NCBI RefSeq assembly: GCF_013409205.1
Contig: NZ_JACCAE010000001.1
Coordinates: forward strand, 1,240,001-1,304,000
Direction: 5' to 3'
From: Janibacter cremeus
Lineage (GTDB): Bacteria > Actinomycetota > Actinomycetes > Actinomycetales > Dermatophilaceae
DNA: 64,000 nucleotides
The notes under the pieces are model-generated. The model worked only from the letters and a program-made list of their open reading frames with translations, ran no database searches and had not been told where the DNA came from. Below, one piece after another: positions 16,783 through 25,233 of the stretch; the first letter of the stretch is position 1, and every line of letters starts with the position of its first letter. Position numbers and translations under genes: made by a program.

Positions 16783-18677
16783 GCTGCCTGCTGTCCGACG
16801 CGACGGCCGTCGGCCCGTCGGCGCAGCAGGCGCATCGCGTTGCCGATCACCACGAGGACCGAGACCTCGTGGACGAGCATCCCGACGGCCATCGTCACGC
16901 CGCCGAAGAGGACCCCGGCGACCAGGACGGCGACCGTGCCCAGGGCGACCACGATGTTCTGGCGCATGTTGTTGACCGTGCGCCGCGCCAGCGACACCGC
17001 TTCGGGCAGCTTGAGCAGGTCGTCCTTCATCAGGGCGATGTCGGCCGTCTCGATCGCGACGCCGGTGCCGGCGGCGCCCATGGCGACACCGATGTCAGCG
17101 GTGGCCAGGGCCGGCGCGTCGTTCACACCGTCACCGACCATGGCGACGACGTGTCCCTGTCGCTGCAGGTCCTCCACGGCCCGCAGCTTCTCCTCGGGCA
17201 GCAGCCCCGCCAGGACCTCGTCGATGCCGACCCGGGCAGCGACCGCACGCCCCACGGGCTCGATGTCACCGGTCATCATCACGACCTTCTGCACTCCGGC
17301 GGCGTGCAGGCGGGCGACCATCTCGGGAGCGTCGTCACGGACCCGGTCCGCGACGGCGACGACACCGATCACCCGCCCGTCGCAGGAGACGAGCATCGGT
17401 GTGCGACCGGCCGAGGCGAGCTGGGCGACCACCTCGTGCGCCTCGTCCATGTCGTGGCCGTCGTGGTTCTCGGCCTCGATGAGAGGCAGGTTGCCGACGG
17501 CGATGCGGTGGCCGTCCAGCGAGGCGACAATCCCCTTGCCGGGTACCGGCTCGGTGTGCGAAGGGAGGCCAAGGACGGGCAGGCCCGCCTCGGCTGCCGC
17601 CTCGAGGATGGGGCGGGCCAGGGGGTGCTCGGACCCGGCCTCGGCGCGGGCGGCCATCCGCAGCACCTCGGACTCGTCGATGTCGGGGTGGAGCGCGACG
17701 ACGTCCGTCAGGCGTGGGCGCCCCTCGGTGAGCGTGCCCGTCTTGTCGACCGCGACGACGTCGATCTTCGCTGACGTCTCGAGGAACTCGCCACCCTTGA
17801 TGAGGACACCGTCCTTCGCGCCGCGACCGATACCGGCCACGATCGAGACGGGTATGGAGATGACCAGCGCACCGGGGCAGGCGATGACCAGCAGGGTCAG
17901 GGCCAACACGATGTCCGCCGTGATCAGTCCGACGACAACCGCCAGCACGATGATGGCCGGCGTGTACCAGGCGGAGAAGCGATCCATGAAGTCCTGCGTC
18001 CTGGCCTTGGCCTCCTGGGCCTCCTCGACGCGGTGGATGATCCGGGCGAGTGTGGTGTCGGCACCGACACCGGTCGCCGTCACCTGCAGGAAGCCGCCCG
18101 TGGAGATCGTGCCGGCGAAGACCTGATCCCCGCTCATCTTCTCCACCGGCATCGACTCACCGGTAATCGAGGCCTCGTCGAGAGCGCCCGTGCCCCCGGA
18201 GACCACGCCGTCCACGGGCACCCTGGCGCCGTTCTTGACCAGGACGCTCTCCCCCTGCGCCACCTCGCTGGCAGGGACCTCGACCTGCTGCCCGTCACGC
18301 ATGACGACGGCCACGTCGGGGGCCACGGCGATCAGCTCGGCCAGGGCCGCTCGGGTGCGGTTCAGCGTCGCCGACTCGAGCGAGTGCCCGATGGCGAAGA
18401 GGAAGGTCACCGCGGCGGCCTCCCAGTAGTTGCCCACGAGGACCGCACCGATGGCGGCGACCGACACGAGCAGGTCGATCCCGACGATCTTGGCCGTGAG
18501 TGCGCGCCAGGCCTTGACCAGGACCGGGACGCCGGCGACGACCGCGGCAGCGATCATCAGGGCGTCGGCCCACAGCTGCGGGTTTGCGGTCTGCGCCATG
18601 GCATAGGACGCCGCGATCAGCACTGCCGAGACCGCAGGGACGCTCCAGCGTCCTTGCAGCCAGGTGAGGGGGTTCAT
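16686..18677 (-). CDS. P1B-type heavy-metal-translocating ATPase
   Basis: The 663-residue membrane pump exports or imports a transition metal using ATP. It has about six to eight membrane segments, TGESMPVEK in the actuator domain, phosphorylation motif DKTGTLTEG, SEHPLA, and hinge GDGVNDAPALA. The intramembrane motif is CPG (in IACPGALVISIPVS) rather than the usual CPC or CPH, so metal specificity is hard to predict. There is no N-terminal HMA domain; instead two separate HMA proteins are encoded just upstream. Start ATG 18677; 34 bp separate it from the first HMA gene, so co-transcription is likely. Confidence 0.92.
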   Translation of the reverse strand: MNPLTWLQGRWSVPAVSAVLIAASYAMAQTANPQLWADALMIAAAVVAGVPVLVKAWRALTAKIVGIDLLVSVAAIGAVLVGNYWEAAAVTFLFAIGHSLESATLNRTRAALAELIAVAPDVAVVMRDGQQVEVPASEVAQGESVLVKNGARVPVDGVVSGGTGALDEASITGESMPVEKMSGDQVFAGTISTGGFLQVTATGVGADTTLARIIHRVEEAQEAKARTQDFMDRFSAWYTPAIIVLAVVVGLITADIVLALTLLVIACPGALVISIPVSIVAGIGRGAKDGVLIKGGEFLETSAKIDVVAVDKTGTLTEGRPRLTDVVALHPDIDESEVLRMAARAEAGSEHPLARPILEAAAEAGLPVLGLPSHTEPVPGKGIVASLDGHRIAVGNLPLIEAENHDGHDMDEAHEVVAQLASAGRTPMLVSCDGRVIGVVAVADRVRDDAPEMVARLHAAGVQKVVMMTGDIEPVGRAVAARVGIDEVLAGLLPEEKLRAVEDLQRQGHVVAMVGDGVNDAPALATADIGVAMGAAGTGVAIETADIALMKDDLLKLPEAVSLARRTVNNMRQNIVVALGTVAVLVAGVLFGGVTMAVGMLVHEVSVLVVIGNAMRLLRRRADGRRVGQQAAQLPEASSIRASVSRMSSPRGPRGVTTPDSLR

Positions 18678-18711
18678 CGTCTGTCTTTCTCTCCGTGAGT
18701 CGGGATACTTA

Positions 18712-18948
18712 TCAGAAGGCGGACGGGCGGGCGGTGTAACCCGCCTTGGCGACCGCTGCGACGAGGTCGTCGGTGGACGCGACGGCAGGGTCGTGGACGA
18801 CCACGACACGGGCGGTGGCGAAGTGCACCTTCACGGACTCGACTCCCGCGAGGCGGCCGACCTGCTTCTCGATCTTGGCCACGCACGAGGGGCACGAGAA
18901 GCCCTCCGCGCGAAGGGTGGTGGTCGTGGTGTTGGTCGTGGCAGTCAT
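18712..18948 (-). CDS. HMA-domain metallochaperone-like protein (CxxC intact)
   Basis: This 78-residue single-domain protein has the ferredoxin-like heavy-metal-associated fold. The metal site is in GFSCPSCVAKIEKQVGR, about residues 16-32, and the C-terminal AGYTARP is typical. It probably hands metal to, or takes it from, the ATPase encoded 34 bp downstream. An FNR-type box at 19028-19041 and a candidate -10 TAACTT (19005 to 19000) lie upstream. Confidence 0.9.
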   Translation of the reverse strand: MTATTNTTTTTLRAEGFSCPSCVAKIEKQVGRLAGVESVKVHFATARVVVVHDPAVASTDDLVAAVAKAGYTARPSAF

Positions 18949-18999
18949 CGTGATGCTTCCTTTCCTGTGGGACCAGCCCCGGTGGGCTTGTCACTCTCG

Positions 19000-19041
19000 A
19001 AGTTACGGATGGGAGACGAAACCGTCCTTGACTCGGGTCAA
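19000..19041 (-). promoter_or_regulatory. FNR-box class II promoter of the HMA/ATPase operon
   Basis: TTGACTCGGGTCAA at 19028-19041 is an FNR/Crp-type inverted repeat (TTGAC-N4-GTCAA). On the minus strand a candidate -10, TAACTT, lies at 19005-19000. The box centre is exactly 32 bp from the -10 centre, placing the box at about -41.5, the position of class II activators. The first downstream start is the HMA gene at 18948. Confidence 0.65.
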
Positions 19042-19047
19042 GCAGGC

Positions 19048-19290
19048 TCAGAAGGGCGACGGGCGGGCGGTGTACCCGGCCGCGGCGACGGCGGCGACCA
19101 GGTCCTGGGTGCTGGCCACGGCCGGGCTGTGCATGACCTCGACGCGTGCGGAGGCGAGCTTCACCCGCGCCGATGCGACGCCGGGGACCCGGCCCAGCTC
19201 CTGCTGGATCTGCTCCACGCTCGAGGGGCTCGACAGACCTCGGACGTGCAGGACGGTCAGCGTCCTCGGGCTGGCGGATGTGGCGATCAC
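19048..19290 (-). CDS. HMA-like protein lacking both metal-binding cysteines
   Basis: The 80-residue protein is a paralogue of the neighbouring HMA protein: both end in GYTARPS-F and share VASTxDLVAAVA. The metal loop, however, reads GLSSPSSVEQIQQELGR, so both cysteines of CxxC are serine (the codons are TCGAGCCCCTCGAGC). It cannot bind soft metal in the usual way. The frame is intact and has its own promoter with an FNR-type box. A decoy, regulatory or structural partner role is possible; decay after duplication is the alternative. Confidence 0.85.
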   Translation of the reverse strand: MIATSASPRTLTVLHVRGLSSPSSVEQIQQELGRVPGVASARVKLASARVEVMHSPAVASTQDLVAAVAAAGYTARPSPF

Positions 19291-19335
19291 AGCGATTCCT
19301 TTCCTCCGGACCTGCGGGCGGGGCCGTCAGCCATG

Positions 19336-19377
19336 ACGCTAGGCAGAACCGAAGGACTCCTCCTTGACCCGGATCAA
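19336..19377 (-). promoter_or_regulatory. FNR-box class II promoter of the Cys-less HMA gene
   Basis: TTGACCCGGATCAA at 19364-19377 matches the TTGAY-N4-RTCAA pattern. On the minus strand TAGCGT (19341-19336) has the TAnnnT form of a -10 element, and the two centres are 32 bp apart, the same spacing as at 19000-19041. The gene start is 19290. In the plus direction, toward the transporter at 19481, no -10 is seen at the matching distance. Confidence 0.62.
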
Positions 19378-19480
19378 GTCCTCGCCGCGTCGGTTTCGAG
19401 TTCGCGCTCGTGGTGGACCAAGATGTCCTCAACGGCTCCTGGCAGACAGGCCCGGAACCAACGACACCTTGGGGTAGGCG

Positions 19481-20698
19481 ATGGTTGACCACGACCACGA
19501 AGCAACACGTTCCGGCGTCCCATGGTTGATGCTGGCAATGGCCACCATCGGCTTCGCCGTGAACTTCTGGGCGTGGGCCCTGATCAGCCCGCTCGGGCCC
19601 CTCTTTCGCGGCTCCGGTCAGCTCGGCGAGCTGACCGAGTTCGACGTCTCGCTGCTCGTCGCAGTGCCGGTCGTCGTCGGTTCGCTCGGCCGGATCATCG
19701 CTGGTTCCATGACCGACCGCTTCGGCGGTCGTGTGATGTTCCCGGTGATCTCGGGCCTGACGATCCTCCCCGTGCTGTTCATCGGCTTCTTCGCGCTGAA
19801 CTCCTACGCCCTGCTGCTGGTGGCCGGCTTCTTCCTGGGGATCGCCGGCACCGTCTTCGCCGTCGGCGTCCCCTTCGTCAACTCGTGGTTCCCGCCGGCC
19901 CAGCGCGGTCTGGCCATCGGTATCTTCGGCGCCGGTATGGGCGGTACCGCGATCAGCGCCCTGACCACGGTGCGCCTGTTTGAGAAGGACGCAGCCCTGC
20001 CCTTCCTCATCACTGCCGCGCTCCTGGCGGTCTACACCGTCGCCGCGTGGCTGATCCTGCGCGACGCCCCCGGTCGGGTCGTGCCGACGACGAGCATGAT
20101 GCAGCGTCTCCGGGCCAACATCACCCTCCCCGTGACGTGGCAGGCCGGCATCCTCTACTCGATCGCCTTCGGTGGGTACGTGGCCTTCTCGGTCTACCTG
20201 CCGGCGTACCTCATCACCGAGCACGGCCTCGACCCGGCGGACGCGTCCATGCGGATGGCCGGATTCGTCGTCGTCGCGGTGATCGCCCGTCCGATCGGCG
20301 GGGCGGTGGCCGACAAGGTCGGCTCGATCCCCGTGCTCGGCGTCGTCTTCGCGGTCACCGCCGTGTGCGCCGCCATGGTGGCCGGCAACCCGCCGCTGCA
20401 CGCCGGTGGCACGGTGGCCTTCCTCGCGATGGCCGCCGCCCTCGGCGCCGGAAGCGGTGCGGTCTTCGCACTCATCGCCCAGGTCACCGACCCCGCCCGG
20501 GTGGGTGGTGTCACGGGCATCGTCGGCGCCGCCGGTGGGCTCGGCGGCTTCGTCCCACCGCTGATCATGGGCTACGTCTACGGCCGCTTCGACTCCTTCG
20601 CGATCGGCCTGTGGTTGCTCGCGATCGCCGCGGCGCTCACGCTGGCGCTGACCTTCGGGCCGGTGCGACGGCTCGCGGCGGAGGCCGGCGCACACTGA
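19481..20698 (+). CDS. NarK-like MFS transporter
   Basis: The 405-residue protein has twelve predicted membrane segments of the major facilitator superfamily. Signature stretches such as GSMTDRFGGR and GVPFVNSWFPPAQRGLAIG resemble the nitrate/nitrite porter (NarK) group, which exchanges nitrate and nitrite. No nitrate or nitrite reductase gene is in the window, so the substrate is inferred. A ribosome binding site (GGGGTAGG, about 19470) precedes ATG 19481. It is divergent from the HMA genes and shares the 190-bp intergenic region holding an FNR-type box. Confidence 0.82.
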   Translation: MVDHDHEATRSGVPWLMLAMATIGFAVNFWAWALISPLGPLFRGSGQLGELTEFDVSLLVAVPVVVGSLGRIIAGSMTDRFGGRVMFPVISGLTILPVLFIGFFALNSYALLLVAGFFLGIAGTVFAVGVPFVNSWFPPAQRGLAIGIFGAGMGGTAISALTTVRLFEKDAALPFLITAALLAVYTVAAWLILRDAPGRVVPTTSMMQRLRANITLPVTWQAGILYSIAFGGYVAFSVYLPAYLITEHGLDPADASMRMAGFVVVAVIARPIGGAVADKVGSIPVLGVVFAVTAVCAAMVAGNPPLHAGGTVAFLAMAAALGAGSGAVFALIAQVTDPARVGGVTGIVGAAGGLGGFVPPLIMGYVYGRFDSFAIGLWLLAIAAALTLALTFGPVRRLAAEAGAH

Positions 20699-20801
20699 GG
20701 TGATGCCCGCCCCGGGTGGAGGTGGACGCGCGGATGATTCACCAGCGAGTTGGCATCCATCCAAGGTTCCCACGCACCATCAGCGGTGACACCGTGGAGT
20801 C

Positions 20802-21166
20802 ATGACCTCTCTTGAGCGCACCACGGCCGCCGTGGCCGTCGTCGCCCTGCTGGCTGGCTGCACGGGTGGCGGGGATCCCCCTTCGTCCTCGTCCTCATCG
20901 ACGGCGACGGGGACGGGGACGGGGAACGGCACGGAGGTCACGAGCTGGTCCGTCATGTCGGTGATGCGGTGGACCGGTTCCGCGTGGGCGAGCTCGACGC
21001 GTTCGAGGTCGACGAGGTGATCTTCCAGTACAGCCGGGCCGCGAAGGAACTGTGGAAGTTCTGCAACCTTGGGGGCGATGTCGAGTTCAAGGCCTCCTGG
21101 ATCGGTGACGGCGACGCACCGACCGACTGGTGGGAACGCGGCACCCCACGGCGCCGACGGTCGTGA
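20802..21166 (+). pseudogene. Frameshifted lipoprotein gene
   Basis: The first frame (from ATG 20802) encodes a lipoprotein signal peptide with lipobox LLAGC at residues 16-20, then a Ser/Thr/Gly stretch, after which it turns to low-complexity sequence. The protein-like continuation is in the +2 frame: from about 20930 it reads HELVRHVGDAVDRFRVGE and continues through FQYSRAAKELWKFC to a stop at 21166. The switch lies in a slippage-prone run of GGGGAC units (about 20905-20930). A one-base indel there would restore a lipoprotein of about 120 residues. Sequencing error is possible. The family is not recognised. Confidence 0.6.
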
Positions 21167-21214
21167 TCCCGGGAAACCTCGCACGGGGTCGACGCCGACC
21201 TCTAGCCTGTGGTC

Positions 21215-22021
21215 ATGACCGACCATCCCGTCGACAGCTGGCTCACCGACATGGACGGTGTGCTCGTGCAGGAGCAGCACGCCATCGAGGGGGCGTCGCA
21301 GTTCCTCACCGAGCTGGAGCGGCTCGGCCTGCCCTATCTCGTGCTGACGAACAACTCGATCTACTCGCGCCGCGACCTGCGGGCCCGCCTCCTCACCTCC
21401 GGCCTGGACGTGCCCGAGGAGCGGATCTGGACCTCGGCACTGGCCACCGCCCAGTTCCTGGCCGAGCAGACGACAGGCGAAGGGCGCCGGGGCACCGCCT
21501 TCGTCATCGGTGAGTTCGGCCTCACCGGCGCGCTGCACGAGGCCGGGTTCGTCCTGAGCGAGCGCGATCCCGACTTCGTCGTGCTCGGCGAGACCCGCAC
21601 CTACTCCTTCACCTCGATCACGCAGGCGATCCGCCACGTCCTCGGCGGCGCACGGTTCATCGCGACCAATCCCGACACCACCGGTCCCTCGCCGGACGGC
21701 CCACTGCCGGCAACCGGGTCCGTGGCCGCTCTGATCACGGCCGCCACGGGTGTGCAGCCGTACTACGTCGGCAAACCCAATCCGCTGATGATGCGATCGG
21801 CCCTCAACGCGATCGGGGCGCACTCCGAGACCACGGCGATGGTCGGTGACCGCATGGACACCGACATCGTCGCGGGCATCGAGGCGGGAATGCGCTCGGC
21901 GCTGGTCCTGTCCGGGGTCACGCAGCGGGATGAGGTGACCCGCCACCCCTTCCGTCCCACGTGGGTGGTGGACTCGATCGCCGATGTCGTACCGATGGTC
22001 GAGGAGCTCGCCCGAGGATGA
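21215..22021 (+). CDS. HAD-IIA family phosphatase (NagD-like)
   Basis: The 268-residue hydrolase has HAD motif I DMDG with both catalytic aspartates (WLTDMDGVLVQ), motif II LTNNS, motif III lysine in GKPNP, and motif IV GDRMDTD. The C2-type cap lies between II and III, as in NagD and 4-nitrophenylphosphatase-like enzymes that act on small phosphorylated metabolites. ATG 21215 is chosen; GTG 21209 is an alternative. Its stop overlaps the next gene by 4 nt. Confidence 0.9.
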   Translation: MTDHPVDSWLTDMDGVLVQEQHAIEGASQFLTELERLGLPYLVLTNNSIYSRRDLRARLLTSGLDVPEERIWTSALATAQFLAEQTTGEGRRGTAFVIGEFGLTGALHEAGFVLSERDPDFVVLGETRTYSFTSITQAIRHVLGGARFIATNPDTTGPSPDGPLPATGSVAALITAATGVQPYYVGKPNPLMMRSALNAIGAHSETTAMVGDRMDTDIVAGIEAGMRSALVLSGVTQRDEVTRHPFRPTWVVDSIADVVPMVEELARG

Positions 22022-22992
22022 CGCTTCCCGTCCCGATATCACTGCTGGACCGCTCGCGCACCCGGGCGGGCGAGCCGAGCGAGACGGCCCTGCGGGACAC
22101 GGTCGAGCGTGCGGGGCGGGCGGAGCAGCTGGGCTTCCACCGGTTCTGGGTGGCCGAGCACCACGCCGTACCGGGGATCGCCAGCGGCAGCCCACCGCTG
22201 CTGATGGCGGCGATCGCTGCTCGCACGCAGCGCATCCGGGTCGGCTCGGGCGGCGTGATGTTGCCCAACCACAGGCCGATCGTCGTCGCTGAGCAGGCCC
22301 GGCTGCTCACTGCGCTCCACCCGGGACGGGTCGACCTCGGGGTCGGCCGGTCGCTGGGTTTCACCGCTCCCGTGCGCGACGCCCTGGGCGTGCACGAGTA
22401 CTCGCCGGAGCGGTTCGCCGAGGACCTGACCGCCCTCGCGGACTTCCTCGACGACACCGGCCCGGTCACCGCGATGCCGAAGGGGGCGCCGTCGCCTTCG
22501 CTCTTCGTCCTGGCCACCGGATCTGGCTTGGCGACCGCTGCGGAGCGCGGGCTGCCCGTCGTCGTGGGTGGGCCGGTGCTGTGGGGTGATCTTGCGCCAT
22601 TGCAGGGCTACCGGGACCGATTCGTGCCCAGTCCGGCCTGCCCGGAGCCGTACGTCGTCGTCAGCGCCGATGTGATGATCGCCGACACGTCGGCACGGGC
22701 GCGGGAGCTCGCGCTGCCGGAGGCCTGGGCCATGGTGGAGTCCCGCACGACCGGCGCATTTCCTCCCCTTCGTCCGCAGCCGGCGATGACGCTCACGGAC
22801 CGGCAGCAGGCCAAGATCGAGGAACACCTGGCGCGATCGGTCCACGGGACATCGGACAAGGTCTTCGAGGACCTCACTGCGCTGACCCGGCGGACCGGGG
22901 CCGACGAGATCATGGCCTGGATCTCGACGCACGACCGCGAGGCCCAGGGCGGCAGCGAGGCCGCACTGGCAGCGATGGCTCCGGTCAGCTGA
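22018..22992 (+). CDS. LLM-class flavin-dependent oxidoreductase (MsnO8-like)
   Basis: The 324-residue protein has the bacterial-luciferase-like TIM-barrel pattern: LDRSRTR near the N terminus, RFWVAEHHAVPGIAS, RIRVGSGGVMLPNH and LHPGRVDLGVGRS. This is the subgroup often named MsnO8-type, using reduced FMN supplied by a partner reductase. The substrate is unknown. It is translationally coupled to the HAD phosphatase (overlap 22018-22021). Confidence 0.88.
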   Translation: MTLPVPISLLDRSRTRAGEPSETALRDTVERAGRAEQLGFHRFWVAEHHAVPGIASGSPPLLMAAIAARTQRIRVGSGGVMLPNHRPIVVAEQARLLTALHPGRVDLGVGRSLGFTAPVRDALGVHEYSPERFAEDLTALADFLDDTGPVTAMPKGAPSPSLFVLATGSGLATAAERGLPVVVGGPVLWGDLAPLQGYRDRFVPSPACPEPYVVVSADVMIADTSARARELALPEAWAMVESRTTGAFPPLRPQPAMTLTDRQQAKIEEHLARSVHGTSDKVFEDLTALTRRTGADEIMAWISTHDREAQGGSEAALAAMAPVS

Positions 22993-23383
22993 CCGGAGGG
23001 TGGTCCCCTCCCAGCGCGAGCAGGAACGCCTCGCGGTCAGACGGGGTGAGGGTGGCGTTGGGATGCGTGAGCAGACCCATCGGGTCGATCGCCGTGACCG
23101 GGGTGTGGAATTGCAGGCACACGGCGCGGTCGCCATTCGTCGCGAAGGTGACGCCGCGATCTGCCAGTGACAGGTGGGCTGGGCCGGCCGTTTTGAGGAA
23201 GGCGAAACCACCGCTGGTGGTTGCCTGGGCGATGTTGCCCAGCGCTGTCCTCAGCCGCCACGGACCGAAGTGCACGAACAGCTGATCCTCATCGATGGCG
23301 GCCCAGGCTGTCCTCGGGGTGACGCCGAAGGGCAGGCCGGCGACGCGGTAGGCGCGGCTGAAGGCGAACGCGAAGCGAGTCAC
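22985..23383 (-). CDS. Conserved-looking hypothetical protein
   Basis: The 132-residue protein has no membrane segment or motif that I recognise. The stretch LFVHFGPWRLRTALGNIAQAT and the C-terminal LTPSDREAFLLAL look like a compact, PH- or beta-sheet-like cytosolic domain of a kind common among actinobacterial hypotheticals. Codon use is that of real genes here. It overlaps the convergent LLM gene by 8 bp. No function is proposed. Confidence 0.65.
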   Translation of the reverse strand: MTRFAFAFSRAYRVAGLPFGVTPRTAWAAIDEDQLFVHFGPWRLRTALGNIAQATTSGGFAFLKTAGPAHLSLADRGVTFATNGDRAVCLQFHTPVTAIDPMGLLTHPNATLTPSDREAFLLALGGDHPPVS

Positions 23384-23431
23384 GGGAGCACACCGGCCAT
23401 CAGTGGTGGGCCGTGCGTCGCTGTGCCCGGC

Positions 23432-23908
23432 TCAGTAGTCGACGACGTCATGGTCGCCCTCGATGCGCTCACCCTTGATGGCCGACCTGGCGAGGTTCGC
23501 CAGCTGGACGGTCCTGCTGCTGCCCGGGGCGTCCCAGTACTCCGCGGACTCCGCCTCGACCTCGATGAGGATGTTGTTCGGGCTGTCCGGTCCACCCTCC
23601 AACCAGGCGCCGGTGAAGGTGCCCCACAGTTCGCGCAGTCGTGCCTCGTCATCGACGATGCGGGCCTTGCCTGCGAGTGACACCCAAGAGCCCTTGCCCG
23701 AGTACGCAAGATTCACGCGCGGGTCGGCCACGAGGTCCCTGACCTTGTCGCTGCCACGCTCGGCGATGAACAGGACGGTCCCGGTGAAATCGACATCCTG
23801 AGTGGCCATCGGGTGCGCGATCAACGCCCCGTCTGCGCTGTGGTGGGTCATCATGGCGATCTTCGTCGAGGTGATGATGTCGGCAACCGTCTGCTGTTCC
23901 TCATTCAT
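23432..23908 (-). CDS. Pyridoxamine 5'-phosphate oxidase-like (general stress protein 26 family)
   Basis: The 158-residue protein has the split-barrel flavin-binding fold: IITSTKIAMMTHHSADGALIAHPM at residues 10-33, then LFIAERGSDKVRDL and VNLAYSGKGSWVSLAGKARIV. Family members bind FMN or related cofactors; many are stress-induced. ATG 23908 is chosen because the fold begins normally from there; the frame is open to 24016 but would overlap the next gene. Confidence 0.82.
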   Translation of the reverse strand: MNEEQQTVADIITSTKIAMMTHHSADGALIAHPMATQDVDFTGTVLFIAERGSDKVRDLVADPRVNLAYSGKGSWVSLAGKARIVDDEARLRELWGTFTGAWLEGGPDSPNNILIEVEAESAEYWDAPGSSRTVQLANLARSAIKGERIEGDHDVVDY

Positions 23909-23996
23909 GGTGCTACTCCCGTCGCTCGCACTACTTGCGTCATACCCATCTACCCGGTCCGCTGCGGCTCTAACGTCGGCGAGTGTCACCACAGCG

Positions 23997-25076
23997 TCAG
24001 CCCTCACGCGCCTCACGATCCGACGCGACGTCGTCGACGATGACTGCGATGTGTTGCATGCTCGTCAGCAGAGAGCCGTAGAGCGGCCAGGTCTCCTGCG
24101 GCAGGTCTGCGTCGTCCGACATCTGCCTCGCCAAGGCGGTCAACCGGTCGCGGACCGGCTCGACGTCCGCGTCAGGATCAGCGATGGCCCGGCCCGCGTC
24201 CCCGACGATGTCGGTCCAGCGCTCCCTGAACCGCTCGTCCCAGGCACCTTCGGCGTACGCGGCCTCGTGCAACGTCCGGGCGAGGTGACGTAGGTGCGAG
24301 ATCCCTTCATCGACGCGGGTCAGGATCTCCTCGTAGCTGACGTCGCGACCCGTTGCCTGCCGGCTGCCCCTGCGTAGACCCAGTCGGTACCGGGGGTTCG
24401 CCCGCCTGCTCTCGCGGGCGAATCTCACCGACTGCCAAGCGGTCGCGAGCTCGTCGCTCATCGACTCGGTCTCGCGACGCCACGCATCGGCCTGGTCGGT
24501 CTCCCACGACGAGCAGAACTCGTCGGCCATGTCGACCAGGACGTCACCCATGCGGCGGTTGATGCTGTCGACATAGCGCGCAGCCTGCTGGTCACGCAGC
24601 GGTGGGATGAACAACAGGTTGACCGCCACCCCGATCACGACACCCACACCCACCTCGATCAGCCGGTCGAGCAGCAACGGCTGCTGCTGCTCGAAGCCAC
24701 TGCCGAGGATGAAGATCGCCGTGGTCGCGATCGCCACTCCCTCGTCGCGGATCCACGAGATCCTGGCCCCGGCCAGGCCGACGAACAGTGCCAGGGCGAA
24801 GGTCCACACGCTCACGCCGAGGTAGGCCCCGATCACGAACGACAGACCGACCCCGATCGTGGACGCCACCGTCGTCTGCATCCCGCGCGACAGCGACCGG
24901 TGCACCGTGGCGTGGACGGTCAACAGCGCGGTCCACGGCGACAGGAAGGGCAACGGGGAACTGAGGATCTTGATCGAGATCCACCACGCCAGGGTGGCTG
25001 CGACCACACTCTTGACGATCTGCAGCAGGTCGGTGGTGAACTCAGGACGTCGCACGACCTCACGCACTCGATTCAT
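23997..25076 (-). CDS. FUSC-family (aromatic acid exporter-like) membrane protein
   Basis: The 359-residue protein has about six N-terminal membrane segments (residues 15-165), including WWISIKILSSPLPFLSPWTALLTVHATV and the SRGMQTTVASTIGVGL segment typical of FUSC/ArAE proteins. A long cytoplasmic helical domain follows. Relatives export aromatic acids or other small compounds; the substrate here is unknown. ATG 25076 fits the first helix. It is the last chromosomal gene before the integrated element, its start lying 110 bp from the left attachment repeat. Confidence 0.82.
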   Translation of the reverse strand: MNRVREVVRRPEFTTDLLQIVKSVVAATLAWWISIKILSSPLPFLSPWTALLTVHATVHRSLSRGMQTTVASTIGVGLSFVIGAYLGVSVWTFALALFVGLAGARISWIRDEGVAIATTAIFILGSGFEQQQPLLLDRLIEVGVGVVIGVAVNLLFIPPLRDQQAARYVDSINRRMGDVLVDMADEFCSSWETDQADAWRRETESMSDELATAWQSVRFARESRRANPRYRLGLRRGSRQATGRDVSYEEILTRVDEGISHLRHLARTLHEAAYAEGAWDERFRERWTDIVGDAGRAIADPDADVEPVRDRLTALARQMSDDADLPQETWPLYGSLLTSMQHIAVIVDDVASDREAREG

Positions 25077-25140
25077 GCACCGATTGTGCACGACTCCGCC
25101 TTGGGCGGAGACCGGAGCGCCCACGCCGGGACAGAAGAAA

Positions 25141-25180
25141 CCCCGGCCACAGAGCCAGCGTTTTCGCTGCTGTGCCGGGG
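25141..25180 (-). terminator. Displaced tRNA-Ala terminator (left copy)
   Basis: On the minus strand this is a strong hairpin starting CCCCGGCACAG and ending CTGTGGCCGGGG, followed by TTTCTTC. It is nearly identical to 32729-32768 and lies next to the displaced 3' half of tRNA-Ala, so it is the original chromosomal terminator of that tRNA. The two copies differ by a few substitutions, suggesting the element brought its own copy. Confidence 0.75.
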
Positions 25181-25185
25181 ATCTT

Positions 25186-25233
<48 letters not shown>

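Noticed and set aside
19364..19377. The FNR-type box as an activator site for the plus-strand NarK-like gene
   Set aside because: No -10-like hexamer lies 32 bp downstream on the plus strand (19400-19405 reads GTTCGC); repression or another distance remains possible.
18674..20773. 699-codon minus-strand frame opposite the NarK-like gene
   Set aside because: It is the complementary-frame shadow of the transporter and HMA genes, highly charged and without any domain.
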